Of a stretch of 5,500 bases of DNA, positions 5,417 through 5,500 are shown one piece after another. Made by a program: the position numbers and the translations under genes. This stretch comes from Bacteroidales bacterium. Lineage in GTDB: Bacteria > Bacteroidota > Bacteroidia > Bacteroidales > UBA10428. The stretch spans positions 1 through 5,500 of the forward strand of contig JAFGOZ010000688.1 in NCBI GenBank assembly GCA_016926235.1, given 5' to 3'. Every line of letters starts with the position of its first letter. Position 1 is the first letter of the stretch. The notes beneath the pieces were generated by a model. It was not told the DNA's origin. It ran no database searches and saw nothing but the letters and a program-made list of their open reading frames with translations.

Positions 5417-5489
5417 CGCCCCTGGAGCGACTCGAACGCTCAACCGACGGATTAGAAGTCCGGCGCTCTATCCATTGAGCTACAAGGGC
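5417..5489 (-). tRNA. tRNA-Arg(UCU)
   Basis: The minus strand folds into a full 73-base cloverleaf. The acceptor stem is GCCCTTG/CAGGGGC with one G-U pair; the D arm is GCTC/GAGC. The anticodon stem CCGGA/TCCGT has a mismatch at its outermost pair (27-43), and the loop CTTCTAA carries anticodon TCT, which reads AGA/AGG. The T arm GAGCG/CGCTC holds TTCGAGT, and the discriminator base is G. CCA is not encoded (CTC follows), so it must be added enzymatically. The 3' end faces the repeat array and the pseudogene, the usual side for integration of mobile elements into tRNA genes. No second copy of the tRNA 3' end is visible in the window. Confidence 0.95.
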
Positions 5490-5500
5490 GAACTATGCAA

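Overview
The window looks like a bacterial chromosome segment, probably from a Chloroflexota/Anaerolineae-like organism. That guess rests on three things: the LuxR-type DNA-binding segment of a broken response regulator (STRT..TYRSRLMQK...FAIRHGI style), a membrane protein joining a DUF4190-type hydrophobic region to a cysteine-bearing C-terminal domain, and a secreted protein ending in a 'WNGSSW.YLP...GTYIMV' module. No marker gene settles the taxonomy.

Layout. Positions 1-67 may hold the start of a minus-strand gene leaving the window. At 201-279 a promoter-like pair is followed immediately by a hairpin and a T-run, which could specify a very short plus-strand RNA. Positions 284-1072 (minus) encode a 262-residue DUF3800 protein with a complete set of acidic residues. 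Positions 1073-1772 are an AT-rich spacer holding one compact palindromic element and a possible 56-codon ORF. Positions 1773-3089 (plus) encode a multi-pass membrane protein with a large C-terminal part. It converges on a 492-residue secreted, highly acidic repeat protein (3172-4650, minus), and the two genes share a strong hairpin at 3103-3123. Positions 4691-5118 (minus) are the remains of a response regulator gene that lost most of its receiver domain and has an in-frame TAA. Its broken end abuts a tandem array with an exact 61-bp period (5132-5337). A tRNA-Arg(UCU) gene (5417-5489, minus) closes the window.

Composition changes sharply. Roughly 160-2350 is very AT-rich (5 G/C of 60 at 1861-1920), while 3170-5400 is much richer in GC (37 of 60 at 4261-4320). 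The left half may be acquired DNA. The decayed regulator, the repeat array and the tRNA make the right end look like a rearrangement-prone accessory region.

The genes do not form an obvious operon or shared pathway: each intact gene appears to be its own transcription unit. I see no convincing multi-gene new system. The most original signals are the promoter-plus-hairpin unit at 201-279, the repeat-bounded regulator pseudogene, the structured element at 1349-1406, and the secreted protein with no basic residue for 171 positions.
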